Of a stretch of DNA of 64,000 nucleotides, positions 44,071-54,079 are shown piece after piece; within the stretch, counting starts at the first letter, position 1; each line of letters begins with the position of its first letter. Source of the stretch: Larix kaempferi. Taxonomy: Eukaryota; Streptophyta; Pinopsida; Pinales; Pinaceae. The stretch lies in NCBI GenBank assembly GCA_027924585.1, contig BSBM01000763.1, positions 1,567,001-1,631,000 of the forward strand. Reading direction: 5' to 3'. A program made the translations under genes and the position numbers. Under the pieces are notes generated by a model that ran no database searches, was not told the origin of the DNA, and was given only the letters and a program-made list of their open reading frames with translations.

Positions 44071-44100
44071 GGGATTGCATCATCCCGGAACCACTAGTTC

Positions 44101-44500
44101 AAAATGTACGTGAGGACTGCATCGTCCATGAACTGGGTTCAAAATGTACGTGAGGACTGCATCGTCCATGAACTGGGTTCAAAATGTACGTGAGGACTGC
44201 ATCGTCCATGAACTGGGTTCAAAATGTACGTGAGGACTGCATCGTCCATGAACTGGGTTCAAAATGTACGTGAGGACTGCATCGTCCATGAACTGGGTTC
44301 AAAATGTACGTGAGGACTGCATCGTCCATGAACTGGGTTCAAAATGTACGTGAGGACTGCATCGTCCATGAACTGGGTTCAAAATGTACGTGAGGACTGC
44401 ATCGTCCATGAACTGGGTTCAAAATGTACGTGAGGACTGCATCGTCCATGAACTGGGTTCAAAATGTACGTGAGGACTACATCGTCCATGAACTGGGTTC
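44101..44500 (+). repeat. Ten near-identical 40-bp units (A3)
   Basis: Starting at 44101 and every 40 bp to 44461, ten units carry AAAATGTACGTGAGGACTGC and ATCGTCCATGAACTGGGTTC. Nine are identical and the tenth has one G-to-A change (GACTAC). An eleventh partial unit opens the next array. Such uniformity means very recent expansion. Each unit contains GGAC-tgcatc-GTCC, a 4-bp-arm hairpin. Confidence 0.97.
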
Positions 44501-44514
44501 AAAATGTACGTGAT

Positions 44515-45230
44515 GGGATTGCATCGTCCCTAGACATGAGACTTGTCTTAAAGTGATAAGGACTAATCATCCTGTAAGTAGATTGGGATTGCCTTGTCCC
44601 TAGACATGGTGAGGTGTCTTAAAGTGATAAGGACTAATCCTCCTGTAAGTAGATTGGGATTGCATCGTCCCTAGACATGGTGAAGTGTCTTAAAGTGATA
44701 AGGACTAATCATCCTGTAAGTAGATTGGGATTGCATCGTCCCTAGACATGGTGAGGTGTCTTAAAGTGATAAGGACTAATCATCATGTAAGTAGATTGGG
44801 ATTGCATCGTCCCTAGACATGGTGAGGTGTCTTAAAGTGATAAGGACTAATCATCCTGTAAGTAGATTGGGATTGCATCATCCCTAGACATGGTGAGGTG
44901 TCTTAAAGTGATAAGGACTAATCATCCTGTAAGTAGATTGGGATTGCATCGTCCCTAGACATGGTGAGGTGTCTTAAAGTGATAAGGACTAATCATCCTG
45001 TAAGTAGATTGGGATTGCATCATCCCTAGACATGGTGAGGTGTCTTAAAGTGATAAGGACTAATCATCTTGTAAGTAGATTGGGATTGCATCGTCCCTAG
45101 ACATGGTAAGGTGTCTTAAAGTGATAAGAACTAATCATCCTGTAAGTTGATTCGGGATTGCATCATCCTTAGACATGGTGAGGTGTCTTAAAAGGATAAG
45201 GATTGATCATCCTGTAAGTTGATCTGGATT
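44515..45230 (+). repeat. Tandem array, 70-71 bp units (A3)
   Basis: GGGATTGCATCGTCCC marks at 44515, 44585, 44656, 44727, 44798, 44869, 44940, 45011 and 45082 give a 70-71 bp period. Units hold TAGACATGGTGAGGTGTC, TTAAAGTGATAAGGACTAAT and CATCCTGTAAGTAGATT. They are homologous to the 70-bp array of A2, with the second half replaced. Confidence 0.93.
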
Positions 45231-45645
45231 GCATCATCCATAGACATGAGAGATGTCTTAAATTGAGAGGGATTGATCATCCCATAAGTGGATCAGGATT
45301 GTATCATCCTTGGACCTATGTCCTAAAGTGAGAGGGATTGACCATCCCGTAATTGGATCATGTGTGTTGCAGGGTATGCTGCTGTTGTGTATACTTGTAT
45401 CAGTGTGGATACTTGTATTGATAGATGTATTAGTGAGAATACATTCTTTTGATGATAGATGTATTAGTGAGAATACATGCTTTTGATGATAGATGTATTA
45501 GTGAGAATACATGCTTTTGATGATATATGTATTAGTAAGAATACATGTTTTGATGATAGATGTATTGGTGAGAATACATACTTTTGATGATACATGTATT
45601 GATTAATGTACTTGTATGGTTGAGGATACTTATGTTGTAGATCGA
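45231..45645 (+). repeat. Transition region with ~36-bp repeats (A3)
   Basis: Diverged 70-bp units, then a conserved GTGTGTTGCAGGGTATGCTGCT also found in A1 (about 13676) and A2 (about 20234), then units of about 36 bp with TTTTGATGATAGATGTATTAG and TGAGAATACATGC (45430-45600). Confidence 0.8.
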
Positions 45646-46004
45646 GATGATCCAGATGCTGTAGATCGAGATGATCCAGATGCTGTAGATCGAGATGATC
45701 CAGATGTTGTAGATCGAGATGATCCAGATGCTGTAGATCGTGATGATCCAGATGCTGTAGATCGAGATGATCCAGATGGTGTAGATCAAGATGATCCAGA
45801 TGCTGTAGATCGAGATGATCCAGATGCTGTAGATCGAGATGATCCAGATGCTGTAGATGAGATGATCCAGATGCTGTAGATCGAGATGATCCAGATGCTA
45901 TAGATCGAGATGATCCAGATGCTGTAGATCGAGATGATCCAGATGTTGTAGATCGTGATGATCCAGATGCTGTAGATCGAGATGATCCAGATGCTGTAGA
46001 TCGA
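45646..46004 (+). repeat. 24-bp tandem array, 15 units, encoding DDPDAVDR (A3)
   Basis: Fifteen units of the 24-bp repeat seen in A2. The ninth is one base short, so the Asp-rich ORF 45616-45879 shifts frame there and ends. The minus-strand ORFs 45464-46141 and 45532-45789 are shadows of this array. Confidence 0.95.
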
Positions 46005-46369
46005 GATGATATGACGATGCTGATGATCGTGAGATGACGATGTTGATGATCGTATGATGACGATGCTGATGATCGTGAGATGACGATGCTGTTGATCATG
46101 TGATGACGATGCTGATGATCGTGTGATGGCGATGCTGACAATCGTGAGGATTCAGATATTGATGTTGCTGTAGCTGTTTGAGTGCTGCAGAAGATAAAGA
46201 CTCAGTACTGAAGATGTTGATGTTCCAGTATTGAAGATATTCCAGTAACTGGTTGAGTTACTGATGATGTTGAGAAAGCTTCCAATGATTTATAGATGTA
46301 TCATGTATGATGTTGATGACTCCTTGCTCGTGCAGATGCTGTTATAATATCCTTCTCGTTAAGGGGGAG
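46005..46369 (+). other. 3' tail and polypurine tract of A3
   Basis: GATGACGATGCTGATGATCGT repeats, then the tail shared by the family, ending in aagggggag at 46361-46369 against the LTR. Confidence 0.85.
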
Positions 46370-46974
46370 TGTTGAGATATTGTAACTTCAAAGAATATTA
46401 TATTTGTACTTTATTATTCCGGAGATGATTCATTCCTCCGTGAAGATCTTATTGTATATCCGGAGATGTTTATTCCTCCGTCGGAATGTGGTAACTTGGG
46501 TTATTAGACTTCCCTAGTGGGGGTCGGCCCTGTATGTGTTATGTGGGTCAAAGGGTTATTAGACCACCCTAGAGGGGTCGGCCCAGTCAGTTATAATGGG
46601 GTATTTAACCTAATGGTTAAATACGAGCCTACATGTACTTGTGTAAAATACATATCAGAGTAGTGTATAAATAGAGGAGGTGTGTTCCTCATTATACACA
46701 TTCACTCACTTGAGGATAGCGCACTTGTGGAGGAGAGGTCTGCTATTGTGGAGGAGGAGATCATGTCTCAGGGTTTCATCTTTGTATATTGCTGGTCATC
46801 TATATTGAGGAAGCTTTGCTGGGTTTTCTACCCCATGAGGGTTTCCCAGGATAAATCTCTGTCTCTTGTGTTTATGCTGTGCTTGTTGTTTCTTCAGTGA
46901 TCCTGTATATGCTATTATTGTAAAAATGGAATGTAATGCTGCTATTTTCTGTCTTAGCATCTTGAATTTTAACA
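46370..46974 (+). repeat. 3' LTR of A3
   Basis: 605 bp, same length as the 5' LTR and near-identical to it, ending TTTTAACA before the duplicated gaagg. Confidence 0.95.
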
Positions 46975-48190
46975 GAAGGTACTCACAAGGATCCCAAATT
47001 CACCGCATTAGTAAACATAGCAGTTGCTCAAGCAAACGCTGATAATGTGGATAAATTGATGAATGAATTAGAATGAAGCAAAGAAAAAATGTTAAAGCTA
47101 AAAGATAACTTAGTGAAAGCAAGAGGAGAAGGTATTGAGCTGAAAAGGAAACAGAATGCAGTAGAATCTGAAAAAATAAATTACTATTGGATTATTAGAA
47201 CTTGGAGAATGAAAAGGACGCTTTGAACGTGCAACTTGTAATTATGGAAGGAGATCGAAATGACTTCTACTCTCGCATTAATGAGTTTGAAGAAAACAAA
47301 GTGAATTCAAATCAATAGGTGGAATTGTTAATCGGCGAAAATGAGTCATTACAAGCACATGTAAATGAAATGATAATTGAAAAATAATTTTTACAAGTTC
47401 AGATTGATGGATTGATAAGCGAGAAAGAATCCTTGATGGAGCAAGTCCAAGTGGCTCAAAACCAAAAGCAAGACCTGACCCCTTTCTATGAACATGCTTG
47501 CAAGATACAAGAACAAATATGTCATTTGCAGGAATTCTTGGCTGGAGAAATTTATAAAATGCGGAAGATGATAGACAGGATGAGGGAGATTTCAGCAAGT
47601 GCCTTTGTTGTAAGACAAAAATTGAGCAATACATTTCCTAAAATAAAAAAATTTGATCGCCTGGAAAAGAGAACATCCAGATTTTCCAGATCATTTGCCG
47701 AACAAATTAGATGCAAAGCTCAAGCTAGATATAGCTCTTTTGGGTAGTTGCAGAAAAGCAGCCAGAAGGATACAAGCAGAAGTACCAAAATCTATCACAA
47801 AGTGTGAAGGAATCTACAATGATATTTGTCAAGTGCATGAGAGATGCCATGTACCAATTGCCCAGGATATGTACGAGTTACACATCCAGGACCAGCGCAT
47901 AGCAGAATTGAAAATTTTCCTGAAGGAAGACTTGGAATACGTAAGGAAGATGGACGTACTGAATGAAGAAGGTCTCAAACAACACATAGGACAAGCATCT
48001 ATGAATGCTTATTTTTTGTAAGAAAATTATAGAGAAACTACTAGGGGACTAATAAGTGTGGGAAAAGATTTATCCACTCATGAGATTTCTTTAAATTTAT
48101 TAGAACCTTTACAAGGTGATATAATATTTCATGAAATTGAAGTATGGGATAATTATATTTCCAGATTGGAGGCCCCGCCAGCTGAATAAT
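46975..48190 (+). pseudogene. Coiled-coil ORF, 3' part
   Basis: It continues the frame of 39603-40040 once gaagg is counted once (THKDPKFTALVNIAVAQAN). Helical, charged sequence follows: KEKMLKLKDNLVKARGEG, then ISEKESLMEQVQVAQNQKQD (47412), and 47653-48021 with IQAEVPKSITKCEGIYND and ENYRETTRGLISVGK just beyond. Stop codons near 47073, 47317 and 47385 and frame changes near 47180 and 47650 break it. It ends about 48190. The heptad-like pattern suggests a long coiled coil. I cannot name the family; a retroelement-borne extra ORF is possible. Confidence 0.6.
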
Positions 48191-49060
48191 ATTAATTTGT
48201 AAATAATTATTTGTTTTGTTTTTGCAAACACAAGAGACAAAATTTTGGGCATCCCAAGGGTCAGGGTAGGTGACACAATTAGTCATATGAAGACAAATTG
48301 TCTTGTAATTTAAATAGGGGGAAGAGGGATGAGAAAAGGGGGCTTTTCTGGTGAAATAGATGCTGAAGACATTTTTTAAGGGAACTATTTTTCTGCTAAT
48401 GATCAATACCTATTTGTTGGGTAAAGCTTGCATGGATATTTGTGTGGAATGTGTTGAATGATAGATCGGAATTATTTCTTCTTGTGTTCATAATCATGCT
48501 GTGAGATCTTTCTAACTTCATTGAATTATTTCGGTGGTGGTGAATGATTTTACTTGTCTATGCAAATGTTTGTGTTATATTAGAGTAATAAATGGACATA
48601 AATGTTAACAAAGCTATCTTTGTATCTTTTCTGTTGTGAATGTAAATACTTTATCGTAATAGCTATTTGTTGGATTTGTATGAGAATTCTCAGATATTAC
48701 TCTCCTTAAATTTCGCTCCTTTCAAGGATAGATTAGTTAACTTAGACTAGCATTAGCATATTGATAAGGTAGAAGTGATAAGATGGTAGGTAAGAACCTA
48801 CGCATCACTTGTGAGGCTTCTTCCTGTCAATTATAGGTTTTGCATCAATTAGTTTAGAAGCACTTGCATAATCATACTTTAAACATAAAATATAAAGGAT
48901 GGGTTGGGCCGCAACAGGTAAACATTTAAGAAACATACCTACAGTAGCAGGACCGTTAACCGGATGGATTCCCCATTCCAAACAGTGAATGATCTAGTTG
49001 GGATTATTCATTGGGGAGAATCCCTACTGTCGATGCTAGGATTTTCCACGAATCAACAGT
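48191..49060 (+). other. Possible 5' LTR region of element D
   Basis: AT-rich non-coding sequence with a TTAAATAGGGGG TATA-like site near 48310, ending ..GAATCAACA at about 49058 just before a TGG-starting primer-like site. No second LTR copy was found downstream of D, so the start and identity are unproven. Confidence 0.35.
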
Positions 49061-49062
49061 TT

Positions 49063-49080
49063 TGGCTCTAGAAGGAGGGC
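49063..49080 (+). other. Possible primer binding site of element D
   Basis: TGGCTCTAGAAGGAGGGC lies two to four bases after a CA end and about 185 bp before gag. I cannot name the matching tRNA, so this rests on position and the TGG start only. Confidence 0.35.
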
Positions 49081-49247
49081 CGCCAGTGCATGGTTGGTAG
49101 AGGAAATCCGTTTTCAAGAGGAAATTTATCTGGGACTCCACTGGAAACAACTCAACCAAAAGAATTACTTTCTGAAACGGATTATCAAGAAAAGTTGAAT
49201 TTTGAAACTAATCATACTAAACGTTGTATGTTGTTCCTCACACATAA

Positions 49248-50327
49248 GTAGATAATTTTAGGAGACACACTAGATCGTATGTGAGGAAACTTGGAGGATT
49301 ATTAGTGGTACCTTTACTACCTAGAACGCAAGCTCATAGAAGACAAGTTGTTCAAACTAGGGATTCTGTGCTTGTGGAATCTTTGGAGTATTTAGTTGAT
49401 TTATCATTACAAGATATACCATATCCCATTAATCAATTGAGGCCTAATTCTCTGGAGTCAATCACTTCTCCGTGCATACAGACTCTTACACCACCCCATA
49501 CGCCTCCACATTCTATTGGGCGTAATGCTAACATGGCTCACAATGCCAATCAAACACCTGCATGGAGAGCCAGAGGAACACTCAATCTCGTTGCTCCTTT
49601 GCATGATTTACCTAAGCATCCAGAGCGAGTGCTACCCAAGTTTGACTCTGGAAAAGGAATCTCTGTTGATGATCACTTAAAGAGATTTTACTTAGCGTTA
49701 AAGCTACTCAATGTCGAACATGAGGATGTGGTGTGCAGATTATTTCCTTATACTTTTGAACCTAGAGCATCATCTTGCTATTTTATCTTACAGACTGATT
49801 CTATAGCAGATTGAGACAATTTTGAAAATATTTTTCTAAATAAGTTTGGTACCCAAAAGACTATGGCTTCACTTATGAAAGAATTATTGTCTATGCGGAT
49901 GGAAAAGAAGGAGAAAGTACAAGAGTTTAATCAGAGATTTACTATGATTTTGAATAGTTTCAGCGCTACAACGAAACCTGTTGAATAATTATTGGTGGAA
50001 TATTATACTACAACGCTTCTCCCATTCATAGCCATGTTTGTTAAAAGATATGTTAAAACTAATTTAGCAGAAAATTTTGAAGAGAGGAATAAAGTAGAGG
50101 AAAACATAGATAGTATCATCAAACATTCTCTGGATTTGTATGTAAAACCTACAGTAAATAAGAAGCCTTTGATATTAACCAGACCTAAAGAAGATTCTTC
50201 AAATGAATTAGAAAATGTGGTCAAAATGGTTCAAAAGTTGTCCAATAAAATAGTAGATATGGAAAAGGATAAGGGTGCTAGTTCTTCAGTAAGAAAACCA
50301 TTTAAACCTTTCTATAAAAAAAATTAA
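49248..50327 (+). pseudogene. gag of element D
   Basis: The frame is open from 49248, with no ATG before the conserved part. The capsid region reads LPKFDSGKGISVDDHLKRF, then LFPYTFEPRASSCYF, then after a TGA at 49812 NIFLNKFGTQKTM and EKVQEFNQRFTM, and after a TAA at 49986 LVEYYTTTLLPFIAMFVKR. This is the usual Tat gag layout, in which the same blocks occur in this order. Both stops lie in the same frame as the flanking coding sequence, so they are point changes. Confidence 0.85.
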
Positions 50328-50339
50328 GAAAGCACACAA

Positions 50340-51070
50340 CCATAACCACCATCAAATAATTCTATTTTTTTTAATTTGAATGAAGATGGCATGGATCACT
50401 TTTGCACATTTCATCAAGAGCATCATTCCGAAAAAAATTGCCCATAGTGGATTAATTCAATGACTTTGGTAATGAATCAATTATTGGATACACAACTAAC
50501 ATATCAGGAAGATCAGGAAGAAGACCAATCTAATGAACCAGAAAATCAAAATGAAGAAACCACATTGGTATTATGGGATTGGGTGCCAACTTTGGGTTCA
50601 GATGAAGAATAAAAGGTGGAAGAAATACAAATATCAATCGTAGATTATGCTACCAAAAGTCAGGGACCAGTAGAAGAGCAAAGTATGGTCTTACCCAAAA
50701 TGAAGGCAGCCAAAGAAAACACGAAAAATAATAACAGTATGAATCAGTCACAACCAAAAGTAAATTCAGCGGTTGTAAAAGAAACAAATCCGTTATTCAA
50801 TAAGCAAGTAAACCCCGTGGTCAACAAATCTGATATTGGTGAAAAAACTGGGGGAAATCACAATATGGGATATGACATTGTAGAAGATATCAAGAAAACA
50901 AAGGCAAACATTTATATGTTTGAAATGTGTAACCTACCACAATAGAGGAAAAATTTATTAGAAGCTTTTGGTGTAAAATCAAGTGATACAGTAGACAAAC
51001 ATTCAGAAAGGGTTGAGTCTGATACCGAAATTAACGAAGCAAGTATTGGTGGAAAGTCGAAATCTCAAAC
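50340..51070 (+). pseudogene. gag zinc knuckle and gag-protease linker of D
   Basis: CTFHQEHHSEKNC at about 50404-50442 is a C-x2-H-x3-H-x4-C knuckle, typical of Tat gag instead of the retroviral CCHC. The following linker is acidic and then Lys/Asn-rich (50616-50945) with a stop near 50610 and no known domain. Confidence 0.7.
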
Positions 51071-51083
51071 TCTTCCCTTCCTT

Positions 51084-51660
51084 TTGACTTTTGAAATCTT
51101 TAATTATAATGTGCATAACTACTTGGTAGACTATGGGGCTTCATCTAACATTATGCCACTATCTATTTGCAAAGGGATTAATGGACAACCCATAACATCC
51201 CCTTCTCGGATTATACAACTAGATAGATATGATGTTAAAGTTATTGGGGAAATGAATAATGTACTGATTAGGCTGGCAACAGACCCAAGAGTGTGTCAAT
51301 TCATCGATATCATGGTGGTAGACATACCAGAAGCTTACGGTTTGATATTGAGTAGAGATTGGTCAAATAAGTTGAATGGTTATTTTTCCACAGACTGGTC
51401 TCATCTATGGTTGCCATATCAGAATAAACAGAATCAAATTAAAGTGTTGAGAGAACCTCATATGAAGCATAATGTGACTAAATTAGAAGGTAAAAATGAA
51501 CCAATGAATTTTTCATCTTCGGTGTTGGGAAATTATTTTATGGAAATTGAACCCGAAAATTATCAGGCAGAAAATATTGGTCATGATTCAGACACACATT
51601 CTGATCTCCTTCAATTCGCATGGGCTGATGATATTGACTGTAACATAGTAGAGCTAGTTA
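51084..51660 (+). pseudogene. Aspartic protease region of D
   Basis: LVDYGASSNIMPLSIC carries the protease active-site block, with DYGAS where DSGAS or DTGAS is usual, and AYGLILSRDWSNKLNGYFSTDW is the C-terminal signature, where Tat proteases usually have a LGRDWL-like block. It is open in one frame that runs on into the RNase H domain. Confidence 0.82.
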
Positions 51661-51689
51661 CTGACGTAGGAAATCATACTAACATATTT

Positions 51690-52150
51690 GAATTAGATGA
51701 TAAGTTTTTTATTTTATACTTTGATGGATCCAAGACACAAGAGGGAGCAGGAGTTGGTTGTGTTCTTGTTGATTCGCAAGGAAATAGACAATTTCTCTCT
51801 TGTAGACTATAATTTGAATGCACAAATAATACGGTTGAATATGAAGCTTTAGTTCAAGGTCTGAAAAAGGCCATTGATTTAAATGTTAAGAATTTAAAGG
51901 TTTTTGGTGACTCGAAGATAGTTGTTAGGCATATAAGGAACACCATTCATTGTTTATCTCCAGACTTGAAAGGGTACCAATCCGAGGTATGGAATTTAAT
52001 ATCAAATTTTAATGCTTTTAACATAAATGACATTCCTAGGTTACAAAATGATGTTATTGATTTACTAGCCACTGTTGCTTCACAGTTAGTACCCACCAAT
52101 AACAAATGTTCTATTGAATTGCTTTTCAGGCCATATGTACCTGATAACAT
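51690..52150 (+). pseudogene. Archaeal/plant-type RNase H (aRNH) of D, placed before RT
   Basis: It degrades the RNA of RNA-DNA hybrids. Four expected acidic residues are visible: Asp in ILYFDGSKTQEGAG (codon 51723), Glu in NTVEYEALVQGLKKA, Asp in VFGDSKIVVRHI, and Asp in IPRLQNDVIDLLA. One TAA at 51810-51812 breaks the frame; the following frame, 51966-52751, is the same phase. The domain sits between protease and RT and not, as in the Ogre and Retand elements I know, after the element's own RNase H. The matching gRNH at 53460-53740 has lost its catalytic residues. Confidence 0.85.
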
Positions 52151-52399
52151 TACAAATTGTAGAGTTTTTGATGATGATGAACAAATTGTCAGTTTTTTGA
52201 CAAATGAAGATACCTTCAAAGAATCCATCATTGAAGAAGACAAACAGCAGTCAAAATTACAAGATAAAGATATTAGTAAGGGAAATTTTATGCCAAAAGG
52301 AATACGAAATCTTGAAGGATTATTTGACTTACATCATAAATTCAAGAAGCCAACAAATGTCAAAACAAATAGCTCTTCAATGCAATATGAACTGGTAAA

Positions 52400-53247
52400 C
52401 TTAGGTACAGAACAAGAGCCTAAATATGTCAATTTAGGACAGTGTTGTTCACCTGGCGAGAGATGCAAATTTATTAAACTATTTCAGCAATACAAGGACA
52501 TTTTTGCATGGACATATGATGATTTGAAGACTTATGATACACACATCATACAACATGTGATACTTATCAAGCAAGGAGCGAAACCATTTCAGCAACAACT
52601 CCGGAATATGTATCCTACGCTTGAACCCTTAATGCAAAAGGAATTAAAGAAGTTGTTGTATGCTAAGATTATTTTCAAAGTCAGACATTCTGAATGGGTG
52701 TCCAACTTGGTTCTTGTAAGAAAAAATCAGGAGAATAAGACTATGTGTTGATTTTCAAATTTTAAACAGGGCATTAGATAGAGACAACTATCCGGTCCCA
52801 CCCATGGAACAAATCTTACAGATGGTATCAGGCTCAAATATGTTCTCCTTATTGGATGGATTTCCAGGTTACAATCAAGTATTAGTGGCCGAGAAAGATC
52901 GACTCAAGACTACCTTTCACACAAAATGGGGAACATTCACTTACAGAAGAATTCCTTTTGGCCTTATGAATGCTGGAGCCACATTTCAAAGGGCCTTGGA
53001 AATTTCATTCAGAGGTTTAGTCGATCACAGTGTTGTTATTTATTTAGATGATGTGACCGTTTTTTCTAAGAAAAGAGAGGATCATGCTTTCCGTTTAAAA
53101 CAAATTTTTTATCGTTGTAGGAAGTATGGCATATCTTTGAATCCGAAGAAAAACATCTTTGTTGTCCTCAAAGGAAAACTGTTAGGACACATCATCTCAA
53201 GAAAGGGAATCTCTATAGATCCAGAAAGAATTCAAGCAATGACTTAG
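52400..53247 (+). pseudogene. Reverse transcriptase of D
   Basis: It begins after IFAWTYDDLKTYD (52500), with an LEPLMQKELKKLL helix and HSEWVSNLVLVRKN. One A is missing from the run at about 52720-52728, shifting the frame. RT then continues at 52750 with MEQILQMVSGSNMFSLLDGFPGYNQ, PFGLMNAGATFQRA and catalytic VIYLDDVTVFS (codon 53041 is Tyr). It ends at a TAG at 53245-53247. Catalytic Asp pair intact. Confidence 0.88.
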
Positions 53248-53253
53248 ATTCCC

Positions 53254-53900
53254 ATGCCCCATAATAAGAAGAGTATGCAATCATTTATGGGCACAATAAA
53301 CTTTGTTCGAAGGTTTGTACCAGATTTTGCACAAATTGTAAAACCTTTGCAACAAATGGTGAAGCAAAGTGTACAGTTTAAATGGATTGAGATGGAAAAG
53401 AATGCGTTTAAGGATATAAAAAATGCCCTTGCTCATGCGCCTTCATTAAGCAGTCCAGATTTTGAAAAGGATTTCATTATATATACTTTTGCTTCAAATC
53501 ATTCTCTTGTAGCAGTGCTTACATATAAAGGAGAGCAAGGAGACAAATATCCAATATCTTTAATGAGCATTGGATTACAGGGAGCTAAACTAAATTACCC
53601 AGATGTAGACAAACAAGCATATGCAGTATTTAAGGAGGTAAAACAATTCAGACCTTACATTCTAAAAAATAGAGCAAAGGTTATAATACCTCATTCGGCT
53701 GTCAAATCTTTATTTATACAAAAGGAATTGGGAGAAAGATAAGGAAATTGGGTGATTGTGTTACAAGAATACGACCCAGAATTTAAACCAGCTAATATCA
53801 TCAAAGGTCAAGGGTTACGCAAGTTGCTTACTGAACAACCAAATGATGGAGATCCTGGATGGGAAAATGAATCCGAAATGAATTTAATTGAAGTATGTTT
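53254..53900 (+). pseudogene. Ty3-type RNase H (gRNH) of D, catalytic residues absent
   Basis: The RT connection block MQSFMGTINFVRRFVPDFAQ leads into the RNase H fold FIIYTFASNHSLVAVLTY, then NYPDVDKQAYAVFKEVKQFRPYI and VIIPHSAVKSLF. Where family members have catalytic Asp, Glu and Asp (TDAS, KEALA, TDHxAL), this copy has YTFAS, KQAYA and IPHSAV. A TAA at 53740-53742 follows. Loss at all three sites in an otherwise conserved fold suggests the change came before the copy decayed. Confidence 0.85.
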
Positions 53901-54079
53901 TTTTTTCACCACTCCAGAGTCTTGGTATAGGGATTTGATTCATTATCTTCAACATGTATTTTTGTCAGAGCACTGGAATTCTAAACAAAGAAGGCCCCTC
54001 CGATTGAAATCAACATCATATCAAATAATAGATGGAGTACTTTTTAGAAAGAATTATGATGGAGTGTTTCTCAGATGTT

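Larger units (their letters stand above)
40041..46974 (+). mobile_element. Element A3: complete non-autonomous A-family element (6934 bp)
   Basis: Two 605-bp LTRs (40041-40645 and 46370-46974), a perfect target duplication gaagg (40036-40040 and 46975-46979), an iMet primer site and a polypurine tract. It has no nested insertion and is the cleanest copy of the family. It keeps a gag stub but has lost even the RT/RNase H fragment seen in A1 and A2. The two LTRs are nearly identical over the stretches compared, so this is a young copy. Confidence 0.95.

Noticed and set aside
43675-44097. 140-codon ORF repeating GLDHPWTFSPKES
   Set aside because: Product of an 87-bp array (29 codons per unit); both strands show such frames and neighbouring copies break them.
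44101-44500. Regular 40-bp direct repeats that could look like a CRISPR array
   Set aside because: Units are head-to-tail with no variable spacers, lie inside a plant retrotransposon and grade into other arrays.
45464-46141. 225-codon minus-strand ORF rich in Ser, His, Leu and Asp
   Set aside because: It is the reverse reading of the 24-bp array; open frames follow from unit length and no stop in the unit.
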